Under the pieces are notes generated by a model. That model was not told the origin of the DNA. It was given only the letters and a program-made list of their open reading frames with translations, and searched no databases. This document shows, piece after piece, positions 54,901 to 63,589 of a DNA stretch of 64,000 bases. The position numbers were made by a program, and so were the translations under genes. Where the stretch lies: contig JAPFFF010000002.1 of assembly GCA_039105265.1 (NCBI GenBank), positions 992,001 through 1,056,000 on the forward strand, read 5' to 3'. Numbering within the stretch: the first letter of the stretch is position 1; every line of letters begins with the position of its first letter. This DNA is from Tritrichomonas musculus. Lineage: Eukaryota > Parabasalia > Tritrichomonadida > Tritrichomonadidae.

Positions 54901-55987
54901 GTTTATGTATGACTGCCATGAATTAATAAATCCAGGAACTGGTGAAACGCCGGAAATTTTATCATGTTCAATAACCAAAAATATCGAACCAACAGACAAA
55001 AACGCTTTTTCGTCAAGATATGTGTCGAATACTTTTGCTTTGAAAACGGATATCCCTGAGATACCCACAGATTTTGTTAATGAATCTGCATTGGCAACAG
55101 CTTTGGAACCGTACGCGAAGCTTGCGAACTTAAGTGAGTTTGCTAAAACCCAGGACTTGCCAGATATGACCCAATATGAAACAAAAACAACAGCAGAAGG
55201 TAAATATGCATTGAAAGCAGATATATCAAAAGAGTATTTCACTGATAGTAGTGGAGAGGTTTATATCAAAGACCCAAACAACATTCTGACATTGGGTGGA
55301 GCAAATCAGACATGTAGTGATGCACCTCTCATGGTCATGAAACCAAATCATTCTCGAAATGCAAGAATATTGAGCATTGGCAATCAACTTGATAGTTCGA
55401 AGGAAAGATGGTTAGATTTTGATATTAATGTAAAAAGTGATGAAGCGACCATCAAATACAATGAAATAACAGCATTGAAAATTACTCAATCAAAAGTTTG
55501 TATTATGAATGCATATGATATGGACGGCAATGCCTATGCTAAAATCAATTCCAACACAACTATTACTCATTACTGTCCAATTGAGGAATCAATGAATTCA
55601 ATAAATGATTTTGTAATTGGTGCACCAGTATATATGACAGGTAAGGTTTACAAACAAGTTAAGAATGAATGGATACCATCAACTGAAACAGACACTACAG
55701 ATTGTATTTGTTCAGTAAAGACTAATGGCAGATGGAATGAGTATGTTGGAATTTGTGTTAAGATTGATGAAGTTAATAAATGTGTAACATTTGCTTCAGG
55801 TGGTGATTATTTAGTTAAAGTTACAGATACATCATGTTATGGAGTTGGTGATGAAGTATTCATTGATGAAGGTGAATTGAAAACATTAACTGGTCAAACA
55901 GCAATTACATCAAAAATACACCGAACAACGGTGGGCGTGATTACAGCAAAAATAAATGATAAAATGTTAGCTGTATTTAAAACATAA
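51947..55987 (+). CDS. Long fibre protein with stalk repeats (element B)
   Basis: A 1,346-residue protein. After a Gly-rich start (TGGGGGMPDK) it has coiled coils, then the fibre core shared with element C: YADWGYIPG, NEWVGTN, YYTVSPRPEA, CTTLYTNFNI. A weakly hydrophobic segment follows near 575-600. Residues about 790-1,110 are stalk repeats (YALKTELAEAIP, LVNESALSTALTTALEPY, KTQDLPDMTKYALAEDIP). The C-terminus is a beta-rich head with DFVIGAPVYMTGKVY and CICSVKTNGRWNEYVGIC. Positions about 54,457-55,600 use noticeably more G/C and TTG leucine codons than the flanks, as though a module had been exchanged. Likely the attachment fibre. Confidence 0.75.
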   Translation: MTAIITKQNAKDGAFTGGGGGMPDKDSEFKNIHVHGDATIDGDIIMTSTNPQSLTLRLADIDASVSSYNQQTMKFTDELNNHESRIKTLEDKQDGDDGDFSFEDGIYDFIITSDKLTENLDQPDLNSLSIKTEFGEYIGDVFEIELPAYMKLPKAIITKTSKENMFKNPIVNISNGNYELVYQEDDVGAKIYMSNKKGDTPLNLYTSGFMKINYIANQKTNVSCDKANDSNKLINLKCNTIDADNCFKLYRSPLPDFYEMKAYGVIDDKTNPLYYADWGYIPGTPEFEALIEGQTFEFHDEAFGTDYKMTKQSNEWVGTNYSFNIPLKLTRKNPGSHEVAFICIAKNEANKKVLHTFAGYDNQGNPFELLVNKGMLAPKDNCKIQTYKEDNDAWRVYIYPVKDFANCTYSATLNINNKTYDFIVDFEYKSSGLNNYKLQSDNYFELLEYHYTSPLQVGNPPYGLILYMPKDDELIYTIADVSYEKGMNTFEFLANTGYYTVSPRPEACTTLYTNFNIQTSGVVIGENIESHVFVLNSLGNTVDIAVNQISALQNYCAKLEKEINDMKNKTNWFDVVMDVVQISNFCFNFGGLMKVGAEGIFGALKLAFSKNAGSTVKEVAYVDEIIDDGLVLAPHEVVEEKPYIETEIIIPDERLCFKYYCEHIETNYKIDVSFMVDDFGEMYRIYEYEYKENGSIECLNSDVTDISAINCELVYEFPYILIYGTIQPSFVKLKYTPAAKNDKELLLGETLTNNQLLTASATKKLIENHKNHLNESFTNKLSETLNNYATVRYVQDNYPSYTYLNTNFKNNNQLTNILNAYALKTELAEAIPTIPNDLVNESALSTALTTALEPYVKTQDLPDMTKYALAEDIPEIPTDLVNKSALSTTLNDYALATDMTHAIEQVKSEIPEIIEGQTTIQFKIENNTIPDLDYDTYHEMIEQYGLDIVSSNNFYTAHYVHVDYSYNDDQPSQIIRMEGSDSSLWFMYDCHELINPGTGETPEILSCSITKNIEPTDKNAFSSRYVSNTFALKTDIPEIPTDFVNESALATALEPYAKLANLSEFAKTQDLPDMTQYETKTTAEGKYALKADISKEYFTDSSGEVYIKDPNNILTLGGANQTCSDAPLMVMKPNHSRNARILSIGNQLDSSKERWLDFDINVKSDEATIKYNEITALKITQSKVCIMNAYDMDGNAYAKINSNTTITHYCPIEESMNSINDFVIGAPVYMTGKVYKQVKNEWIPSTETDTTDCICSVKTNGRWNEYVGICVKIDEVNKCVTFASGGDYLVKVTDTSCYGVGDEVFIDEGELKTLTGQTAITSKIHRTTVGVITAKINDKMLAVFKT

Positions 55988-55988
55988 A

Positions 55989-56630
55989 TTAATACGTCAT
56001 TTTCAAACTAATTCCATATTTAACAAATTCACTGTAAATGTTATTGTAATCATATTTTAACTCACTAGTTTTACCATCTTTAGTAACCAATATTTTTGAA
56101 ACATAAATGATTTTACCTGATTTTGCGGTACATCCAGAACATCCAATATCTTCATTAAGTACTAAATCAACTTTCTCACAATCAGTTAATAACTTTATCA
56201 TGTTCATTAATAACTTACTTTCACAAACAACGTAAGCATTTATTTTTAACGGGTTTGATTCATACATTTCAACTAACATTTGTAGAAATTGGTTTTTCTT
56301 TTCTAAATCCTCAATTTCATTTCCTAAATCTGCAATACCTCTGTCTCGAGTTAATGGGAAATTGCTGTTTGTTGGAGGTTGAGATTGATAGCTCAAATCC
56401 TCCGTCGTCGGAATATATAAAGTTTGACCAACCGGTGGAATATCCGAAGGTTGGTTCACTTGAGTAAAATTTACGTTTGGATTTAATGGTGGAACATTAG
56501 GATATAACGGAACTGTTTGAGGTCGTGACTTAGTTGATGGTTTTATGTTAATGTTGACATTTGTGTTTTGTTCTTGCTTAATAGTGTTATCGGTCTCACT
56601 ACTTAATATTCTTGCTTGTTTTAATGTCAT
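55989..56630 (-). CDS. LNED(V/I)GC protein (element B), homologue of 41002-41526
   Basis: A 213-residue protein with a disordered head containing VNINIKPSTKS and Pro/Asn/Gln-rich stretches, a short coiled coil (IEDLEKKNQFLQMLVEMY), then the conserved LNEDIGCSGCTAKSG core and YSEFVKYGISLKM end. The paired Cys suggest metal or disulfide. It is tail to tail with the fibre gene, one base apart. The element C copy carries an LC8-like motif in its head; this one does not. Confidence 0.6.
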   Translation of the reverse strand: MTLKQARILSSETDNTIKQEQNTNVNINIKPSTKSRPQTVPLYPNVPPLNPNVNFTQVNQPSDIPPVGQTLYIPTTEDLSYQSQPPTNSNFPLTRDRGIADLGNEIEDLEKKNQFLQMLVEMYESNPLKINAYVVCESKLLMNMIKLLTDCEKVDLVLNEDIGCSGCTAKSGKIIYVSKILVTKDGKTSELKYDYNNIYSEFVKYGISLKMTY

Positions 56631-56709
56631 ATTTAGTTTTAAATAAAAATATTAAATCATTATTTTTAATTTAATATTAAAAAGAATTTTCAATTCGAGA
56701 ACTTCGTTC

Positions 56710-56961
56710 ATGGCTTTTGGTAGTTGGTTTAAAAAATTAGCGGGTAAAGTTAAAGAAGCAGCTAAAGATTTCGCTGATGGCTTCAAATTTGGATGGAATA
56801 AAACAAAATCAATAATGGAAAAGTTACCAGTTGTTGGTAATGTTGCAAAAATATTACCTAAATTTGATAATTCAAATAATCCAGCGTTGGAGTATTTCGG
56901 TAGTGATGGGTTCTATGGACGTAGTCCTGGGCAAAGCCTTGTTAAAGATAAAGGTTCTTAA
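56710..56961 (+). CDS. Second pVI-like amphipathic protein of element B, 83 aa
   Basis: An 83-residue protein opening with MAFGSWFKKLAGKVKEAA, nearly the same as the 106-residue product at 23327-23647, followed by a strongly amphipathic helix (FADGFKFGWNKTKSIMEK) and a short Gly/Ser tail. The paralogy within one element implies a duplicated membrane-active or capsid-lining peptide. It overlaps the next, minus-strand gene by 20 bases. Confidence 0.55.
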   Translation: MAFGSWFKKLAGKVKEAAKDFADGFKFGWNKTKSIMEKLPVVGNVAKILPKFDNSNNPALEYFGSDGFYGRSPGQSLVKDKGS

Positions 56962-57172
56962 CGGCTCTATTTAATAATTGTCTTACTTTCATGCATTGAT
57001 CATATTTATTTTGAATTTTTAGACGACTAAGTTTTCCTTTCTCTGTTGTTGGTTCAGGTTGACTTAATACTTTTCTATAATATTGAAGACGTGAATTTAT
57101 GAGTTTCAACGTTGGAGTAGCAAATGTTTTTCTTTCATGTCGTTGTTTAAGGGGTGGTAAGGTTTGAGACAT
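56942..57172 (-). CDS. Small basic protein, 76 aa
   Basis: A 76-residue basic protein (LPPLKQRHERKTFATPTLK; LINSRLQYYRKVLSQ; KLSRLKIQNKYDQCMKVRQ) predicted to be mostly helical. Its high Lys/Arg content suggests nucleic-acid or capsid contact. It overlaps the pVI-like gene tail to tail by 20 bases and is divergent from the integrase gene. No family recognised. Confidence 0.5.
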   Translation of the reverse strand: MSQTLPPLKQRHERKTFATPTLKLINSRLQYYRKVLSQPEPTTEKGKLSRLKIQNKYDQCMKVRQLLNRAVKNLYL

Positions 57173-57277
57173 ATTTTTATTATGTGATAAAAAATTTAAT
57201 TTATGAAAAATAAACTAGATAATTATTTTTGCATTCATGAAATCATCAAATATCTTTAATTTAATTTATTTTAAAAC

Positions 57278-58885
57278 ATGACTGAAACATTATTTAATAA
57301 CACAGATGGAATAATTTCATATGTGACAAGTAAGATAGAAAAGTATGAACCGGATAGATTTGAGGAACAAGTGAAATATTATATAAATCATTATTGTGAA
57401 AAATATTTGAAAGTGAAAATTCCAGCTCAACATATAAACAATTTCTATATAATTCATTACTTTACCATTCGTGATATAGTAAAGGATGAAGAACGTAGAC
57501 GTGAAGTAGAAATGGAACGTGTACGAATGGCAGATTATGAAGAAGCAGTGAGAATAGCAAGAGAGGATTTAATGAGTAAAGTTCATAAGAACAAAAATAA
57601 ATTATCATTTAATCAAGTGAAAAGATTAAACTCATTTAAACCATTACTAGATGAAGATATTAGACACATATATGATGAGTATGAAAGAGAATGGGAGGAA
57701 GTACATAAGAATGAAGAGCTGAAAGTCAGAAAAGAAACGTTTGGCGATAAATTAGATAAATTTGTTGTTGAACACATGAATGAGGATTTATTAACATATG
57801 ACAATTTTGTTAAAGTCACAAGTGGATGGAATAGAGGAAGAAGATCAATTAATAATTGGTATGAAGATTATAAACGAAAATATTTTCAACAACCAGGGAC
57901 GACTATAAAATATGATAAAATACCATTTACGGGATTATTTGGATATAAAAGTAAAGATAAAATCAATGCTTTAAAACTAATTAACCCAGAACTGAAAGAA
58001 GAAAAGGGAAAAATTCCTTCATCATTTCCTTTAAAACAAAATATAAAACATTATCAATTGCATAAAGTTGCAGAAAAGAACACATGGATGATTGATTTAA
58101 TGTTTTGTGGAAAATTGGGTTATTTGGTAGCAATAAATGTGAATACTAAATACTTATTTGTTGAATTATTAAATGATGTAGTGGGAGAAAATGAATTTTC
58201 AAAAGGAACTATTAAATCAACTGTTTCATATTTGAGAGCATTAAATAGAATGATTGAGAAAGGTGCTAATGTAAAACATTTAACAGGTGATGGTGAAGGA
58301 AGTTTTAATTCAAAGTTGGCTTGGGAAACATTTTATAATTCACGAGGAATTGATTTTAAACCAGTGACTAGACAAGTAATGGGTAACTATCCCGATTTCA
58401 TGAAGAAAGAACAGGAAGATGTAAAAAATGATCCTTTGCATTCAAGTTTAGGAATTATTGATAGAGTAATTAGAACCATTAGAGATATGGCGTATAATAT
58501 GAAAATTGGTGTAATAACTCCTGAAGTAATGAATGAAATAGTTAATCAATACAATAATGCACCACATAGAGGATTGAGTAAATGGGCAGGTTTTAGTGTA
58601 ACACCAAAGATGGTAAATGATGATCCAGAACTTGAAAATTATATTGTGAGGAGAATATTACAAGCTAATTGGGAAATTAAAAATAATGCAAGTTTTAATA
58701 TTAATGATGGAGTAAATGTTAAAGTTTATAATGAAAAAGATTTAATGATGAAAAGAAGATCAATAATTCAACCAGGTAGTTTTAAAGTTATTGGTAAAAA
58801 GAATGGATTATATGAAGTTGAAGGAAGAGTTAATGGCAAAAATACAACTCAATTATTACCAAGATATTTATTGGACCCTATTTAA
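57278..58885 (+). CDS. INT: Retroviral-type integrase (element B)
   Basis: A 535-residue integrase. The first about 220 residues are helical and charged, longer than usual. The catalytic core shows WMIDLMFCGKLGYLVAINV (first acidic strand), HLTGDGEGSFNS (second), and SLGIIDRVIRTIRDM, followed by NQYNNAPHRGLSK, a segment also seen in the element C enzyme (IYNNSPHRSLDN). A C-terminal SH3-like DNA-binding region ends LLPRYLLDP. It inserts element DNA into the genome. It is convergent with PolB, overlapping by four bases. Confidence 0.88.
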   Translation: MTETLFNNTDGIISYVTSKIEKYEPDRFEEQVKYYINHYCEKYLKVKIPAQHINNFYIIHYFTIRDIVKDEERRREVEMERVRMADYEEAVRIAREDLMSKVHKNKNKLSFNQVKRLNSFKPLLDEDIRHIYDEYEREWEEVHKNEELKVRKETFGDKLDKFVVEHMNEDLLTYDNFVKVTSGWNRGRRSINNWYEDYKRKYFQQPGTTIKYDKIPFTGLFGYKSKDKINALKLINPELKEEKGKIPSSFPLKQNIKHYQLHKVAEKNTWMIDLMFCGKLGYLVAINVNTKYLFVELLNDVVGENEFSKGTIKSTVSYLRALNRMIEKGANVKHLTGDGEGSFNSKLAWETFYNSRGIDFKPVTRQVMGNYPDFMKKEQEDVKNDPLHSSLGIIDRVIRTIRDMAYNMKIGVITPEVMNEIVNQYNNAPHRGLSKWAGFSVTPKMVNDDPELENYIVRRILQANWEIKNNASFNINDGVNVKVYNEKDLMMKRRSIIQPGSFKVIGKKNGLYEVEGRVNGKNTTQLLPRYLLDPI

Positions 58886-61800
58886 AGAACTTCATAATTG
58901 TTCGCTCTTAATCCTTTTATAAATGGTGCACATGCTTCATTCGGTAATACTATCATTTTATTATGAAATCCAGTTAAAGCATTTTTGTTAATCGTTATTT
59001 TTGACATCATGTTATGATTCATTTGTAAGTTAATGTTCTTACCTGATTTAACACTTTGATTATCTAATATATCTTTATAATCTGATGAAACAATTTTGTT
59101 TGTCTTTAATGAAACACCTTTAAGTTTTAAGGATTTGGTCACACCGTCGTGGGCTTTACCCCGCGCATCTATAAATGCGTTATTCCATATTGTATAACAT
59201 TTAGGACATAAAGCTACTTGATTATCACCGTATTTTTCAACACAGCAACCCAAAATTTTCTTTTCATCATAAACTGTATTAATTGATGGATCAGGCATGA
59301 ATTTATAAATATTTTCATCATAAAATTGTTGATCTTTAATGATGTGTTTAAATACTTGATCATTTGATTCATTCATGTTTCCAGCAATAGCAAAATAAGC
59401 TGAATCAGTGTCTGCAGATGTTAAATGAAATTTATTTGTGTCTAAACATTTAAACATAAAGTCATAAATGAATGTTAAATACCAAAATTTAGCATTATCA
59501 AGAGTGAAGAATGCCGTTTGAATACATGTTTTACACCTGAATGATTTAGGATTTGATTGAATAAGGAATGTATCATCAGCAATTCTGGAACCATTAATAT
59601 AAGTATCTGATACAATTGATTGATAAGCTTTGTCTGAATCACAAATTTTAACCTTACTATATTTTTCTGTATTCATTCCATCATAACCGTATGAACCATT
59701 CATTGATATTTTATAAAATTTTTCGTTACCGGATGATTTACCAGCAATAATATCTTGACGTTTACGCATGAATTCGTTAACAAATGGATGAAAAGCTTTA
59801 TTTGCCTCATACAATGATAAATTAAGGATATCAGTAACTTTTAATCCATGATCAATGAGGAACCATAAATAATAACAACCAAATGATTTAAATTCACCTA
59901 TTGTATCTAATGTCATTGTTAATTTAGTATCTGTTTTATCAATAACACTAATTTTATTTTTCTTTCCGTATTGATACATATATTTACCAATAACATCTTC
60001 AGTATTTTTAATATCAAAATTACGAAATACTGGTGGAAAGTTAATGAGATCATTTATTTTATTAATGGGACATTCTAATTTAACTTTAGCTCTAAATATC
60101 AATTCAGGATTTGGCTCATATCTATGCTTAGTATAAATTATATTCATACATTTTTTATAAACTTCATCATTTTTGTTTCCATTTTCGTCATAACATTCAA
60201 AACGAGTAATTAATGAACCGGGCATATACATAATGCCACCATGATAAGGGTTAAATTCATGATAATTTGACGAAAATGATGAAGGATAAAGTGAGTTGAA
60301 ATCAACACCTACAACATGTGAAACAATATTTGGTGTATCATATGAAATAACTTTATTGTGCTCAAATTTGAATTTATTAATGTGTGAAACACCACGGATA
60401 TTTTTACGATGCATTACCATAGATAAACCACCTGTTATACCTTCACGTAAATCATAATATTCTTTTTCATTTGATAAAGTAGATGGTAATTTATGAAGCC
60501 GACAATATTTATTTAATTGAATTCTTAAACGAGTCACTTTATCATCTGAACGATTTCTTAATTGATTACATGATGCACAAGCTAATAAACAATTACTTAA
60601 TTCATGACCTATATCATTATTGATTCTATCAAGTGTTGGTTTATTATGATTTGTGAAATGTTCACCACAGAGATGACATTTACCAGTTGAAGGATTATTA
60701 TATAATTTCATGAATTCATCAAAATCATCTTCTGAAACTACTTTATTTAAATTACGTTGAGGTTTGTTTGGATTTAATTTATTGAATCGTTCATCTTGAT
60801 AATAATATGAATCACATTTATAACTCCACCAATTTAGACTAGGAATGAAAGTATTTGATGTATTGATTATGTTATAGTCAATTGATGGATCAAAATCTTT
60901 ATAAGCTAGTGCGTATTTAATACAAACTGAATTTTTAGATAATGAAAGATTTGAGATTAAATCAACGTTATATTGAGCGTTTAAATTAATGAGGTTATCA
61001 ATTGGTTTAATCATCATTTCAACATCATTATCATTATATGAAAGTAAATAATCCCAACGTGTATTAAAACGTTTTGAATCTTCAAGATATAGGTTATATT
61101 CTTCTTCATTAATGAGGAAACGTTGACCAAGATATGAATAAAAGTCTTTATATTCGAATGGTTGAGATTGTGAAAGTACAACATTAAAGTTTTCAGTATT
61201 GACAGCTTCATATGGAAAAACTCCTTTTGATGAATTGGATTCACCACCAAAATCAATACCAAATTGTTTTAATGTACCACCCGCAATGAATGCTTGGGCA
61301 TCAATGAAACGTAAAGAAATTTTATCAGATTTAAGAATGAATTGTTTAAGAGCAGTAGATGAACCAATTAATGAGTTATTATCAACTGACCAGGAGCAAT
61401 TTTCGCCTTTGTGATTAAAATATTGTTTAAATAAATTTGAATCAAAACGTGAAGAATTAAATCCAAATACAGTGACTGTTTCGAGATCATGAACTATATC
61501 TTTTGGATCTTCAATATTGAGCATTTGTTTATAAAAATTCAATTTATCATTAATGATTAAATGAGCTTGATTAAACATATATTCAATCCAATGAATAATA
61601 AAATCTTTATCACGAGCATCAAAATGTTTTGTTAAAGTTCCTGATGAAAATTTAATGCAACAACTAACGGATAAAGGAACTAATCGTGAATTAATCGTTG
61701 TTGATTTAGTTAATGATTCATTTATTGAATGTTCCATTGTTTCAAAATCATATGTCATATAATATTCTTGAGGTTTGAATTGAAGGTTATGAGCTAGACA

Positions 61801-63465
61801 ATATTCATAAACAGAGTTGGATAGAATATGAGGACAATATGGTAAAGATTGTTTTTCAACAATGAAGTTTTTCTTAAATTTACCATCACATTTATTAACA
61901 TGTTGTTCAAATCGTTTATGATTATTAATTCCTCTAACAACATATGATTTACATTTAGGACAAACTAATAAACCAGTTAATTTTTCAGCATCTTTGATAT
62001 ACATAATATGAAGTATTTGACCTTTTGAATAAAGTAAGGCATTAAATGTTGTGTATGATTTATCAAAAAACCATTGTTCACTAATGTCATATAAACCAGT
62101 ACCAAAATATTCATAAATGTTAACATTGATTTTATGCTTTTGTGCTGAAAGTTTCATTTCTTCCATTGTTGTACCATCATAATTATGCAAGAAATTAAGA
62201 GCTTCATTTGTGATTTTTGTTTTATATGGAAATCCATGTTCTTCACATAAAAGACGTCGTGCATGATTTGTTCGGTCATTTAATTTATAACTTTTATAAT
62301 TTAATAATTTTGGATTAACACAAACAGCTAAAAAACGATACCAACACATTTTATCATCTTCATTATCAGTAATGATAAGTTTTGATTTGACAAGTTCTTC
62401 AGGAAGCTGTAATTTACCAGTAATTTTAACTAATCGCGAAATAGTAAATGCAACTGATGAAACAAAAGTAAGTTTAACTGCTGACTCAGAAACTTCATAG
62501 TTATGAAGAACGGACTCAATATAAAATTTGATTTTTTCAAGGTCGGAATTTGTTTGAACAGTTATAGGAATATTTGATGAATATTTATAATTGATTGCAT
62601 TAATTACTCGTTTTTCGTAATCATAACGGATTATTTCGTCATGTTGTTTAATGGGTATTTCAAAGATACCAGATAATTCAAAAGTTAACTTGAAAGGTTT
62701 CCGTTCTGATTTAAAGACTACATCTTCAAGGTAATTAAATATATCATCAATGGTTGAAAATGAATTCAGATAATAAACAACTATTGGATCTTTATTTTGA
62801 TTTTTGGTAACAACTTCTTGATCCTTTAATGCTTTTCTATGTTGTTCAAGTAAATTTATAGCAAGTTCATATTCATGTGGAACATTGACAACCAAGTAAT
62901 CAATATCTTTACTTTGAAAATCATGACCAAAGTCTTTGAAGAAATTAATTAATTCTTCATTCTGGGCTTCAAATAACTTTTGAGCATATGGTTTTAATGG
63001 TTTCATTTCTTTTGGAGGAAGTGGTTTAAGTAATGGTTTATTTTTTAAAAGTTCATCAAGCATACGTTTATAATTTGCTTTTTGGGTATGAATGACAGAT
63101 TTTTCATTATTGATTTGAGAAACAAATTTGGTTTGTGTTTGTTGCTTATGTAATTCATCAATTGAATTTTTAATTTTAAGTTTATGCAAATTATTGTAGA
63201 AATATTCATCTGAATCGATGTATTTGTGTGGAGGTTTTGGTGATGGAATATTAAATCCTTTAGCGAACCAATACATTGAATTATAATCATTTTCTCCATC
63301 ATATCCTTTATCTAAAATATCTTGAACTATTGAGTCAATTAAATTTTCACGTAAATCTTTTTTATTATTAAATTCATTTATCCATTCATCAATGGTTGCA
63401 TTATCATTATGAACTAAATTATCAAGTTCAATTAATTTTTCTATTGGTGTTTTATCTAATTTCAT
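58882..63465 (-). CDS. POLB: Protein-primed family B DNA polymerase with embedded HNH-type module (element B)
   Basis: A 1,527-residue enzyme. Order of parts: a helical N-terminus with protein-priming region; an OTU-like DDKMCWYRF segment (about 365); a CPKC...H...H...C zinc finger (500-525); exonuclease motifs YDFETMEHS (570) and GFNSSRFDS (668); then an unusual module with CHLCG, PTLDRINNDIGHELSNC and ACASCNQLR (925-970) that matches zinc-type HNH/EndoVII nucleases; then polymerase motifs VDFNSLYPSS (1,052), KISMNGSYGYDG (1,250) and ADTDSAYF (1,348), with a CPKC zinc knuckle near the end. The element C polymerase lacks the HNH module. Replicates the element; the HNH part may nick or resolve DNA, which is inference. 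Confidence 0.92.
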   Translation of the reverse strand: MKLDKTPIEKLIELDNLVHNDNATIDEWINEFNNKKDLRENLIDSIVQDILDKGYDGENDYNSMYWFAKGFNIPSPKPPHKYIDSDEYFYNNLHKLKIKNSIDELHKQQTQTKFVSQINNEKSVIHTQKANYKRMLDELLKNKPLLKPLPPKEMKPLKPYAQKLFEAQNEELINFFKDFGHDFQSKDIDYLVVNVPHEYELAINLLEQHRKALKDQEVVTKNQNKDPIVVYYLNSFSTIDDIFNYLEDVVFKSERKPFKLTFELSGIFEIPIKQHDEIIRYDYEKRVINAINYKYSSNIPITVQTNSDLEKIKFYIESVLHNYEVSESAVKLTFVSSVAFTISRLVKITGKLQLPEELVKSKLIITDNEDDKMCWYRFLAVCVNPKLLNYKSYKLNDRTNHARRLLCEEHGFPYKTKITNEALNFLHNYDGTTMEEMKLSAQKHKINVNIYEYFGTGLYDISEQWFFDKSYTTFNALLYSKGQILHIMYIKDAEKLTGLLVCPKCKSYVVRGINNHKRFEQHVNKCDGKFKKNFIVEKQSLPYCPHILSNSVYEYCLAHNLQFKPQEYYMTYDFETMEHSINESLTKSTTINSRLVPLSVSCCIKFSSGTLTKHFDARDKDFIIHWIEYMFNQAHLIINDKLNFYKQMLNIEDPKDIVHDLETVTVFGFNSSRFDSNLFKQYFNHKGENCSWSVDNNSLIGSSTALKQFILKSDKISLRFIDAQAFIAGGTLKQFGIDFGGESNSSKGVFPYEAVNTENFNVVLSQSQPFEYKDFYSYLGQRFLINEEEYNLYLEDSKRFNTRWDYLLSYNDNDVEMMIKPIDNLINLNAQYNVDLISNLSLSKNSVCIKYALAYKDFDPSIDYNIINTSNTFIPSLNWWSYKCDSYYYQDERFNKLNPNKPQRNLNKVVSEDDFDEFMKLYNNPSTGKCHLCGEHFTNHNKPTLDRINNDIGHELSNCLLACASCNQLRNRSDDKVTRLRIQLNKYCRLHKLPSTLSNEKEYYDLREGITGGLSMVMHRKNIRGVSHINKFKFEHNKVISYDTPNIVSHVVGVDFNSLYPSSFSSNYHEFNPYHGGIMYMPGSLITRFECYDENGNKNDEVYKKCMNIIYTKHRYEPNPELIFRAKVKLECPINKINDLINFPPVFRNFDIKNTEDVIGKYMYQYGKKNKISVIDKTDTKLTMTLDTIGEFKSFGCYYLWFLIDHGLKVTDILNLSLYEANKAFHPFVNEFMRKRQDIIAGKSSGNEKFYKISMNGSYGYDGMNTEKYSKVKICDSDKAYQSIVSDTYINGSRIADDTFLIQSNPKSFRCKTCIQTAFFTLDNAKFWYLTFIYDFMFKCLDTNKFHLTSADTDSAYFAIAGNMNESNDQVFKHIIKDQQFYDENIYKFMPDPSINTVYDEKKILGCCVEKYGDNQVALCPKCYTIWNNAFIDARGKAHDGVTKSLKLKGVSLKTNKIVSSDYKDILDNQSVKSGKNINLQMNHNMMSKITINKNALTGFHNKMIVLPNEACAPFIKGLRANNYEVL

Positions 63466-63589
63466 TTAGGTGGAAATAAAAATTTAAAAAATAAAAAAAT
63501 AATTAGATTTATTTTTGGATATGTGATATAAAAATAAATGATAAAATAATTTTATAATTTGTGGTGAACGTTTATTTATTAAATTATTT
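63466..63589. other. A/T-rich non-coding leader upstream of PolB
   Basis: No open frame of note. A and T runs close to the PolB start (TTTTTAAATTTTTATTTCC on the minus strand) fit the leader style of the other genes. No terminal inverted repeat partner of the element B left side was found here. Confidence 0.4.

Larger units (their letters stand above)
20550..63580. mobile_element. Polinton/Maverick element B, interrupted by element C
   Basis: Genes at 20693-25435 and 51207-63465 together form a typical Polinton set: ATPase, capsid, pVI-like protein, fibre, integrase and protein-primed PolB. Without the inserted element C it would be about 17.5 kb, the usual size of the class. Edges are approximate, because no terminal inverted repeats were found; they are placed at the ends of the gene-bearing DNA, where repeat arrays begin. 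It is older than C, which sits inside it. Its integrase and polymerase frames are long and open. Apart from the insertion the element shows little decay. Confidence 0.75.
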
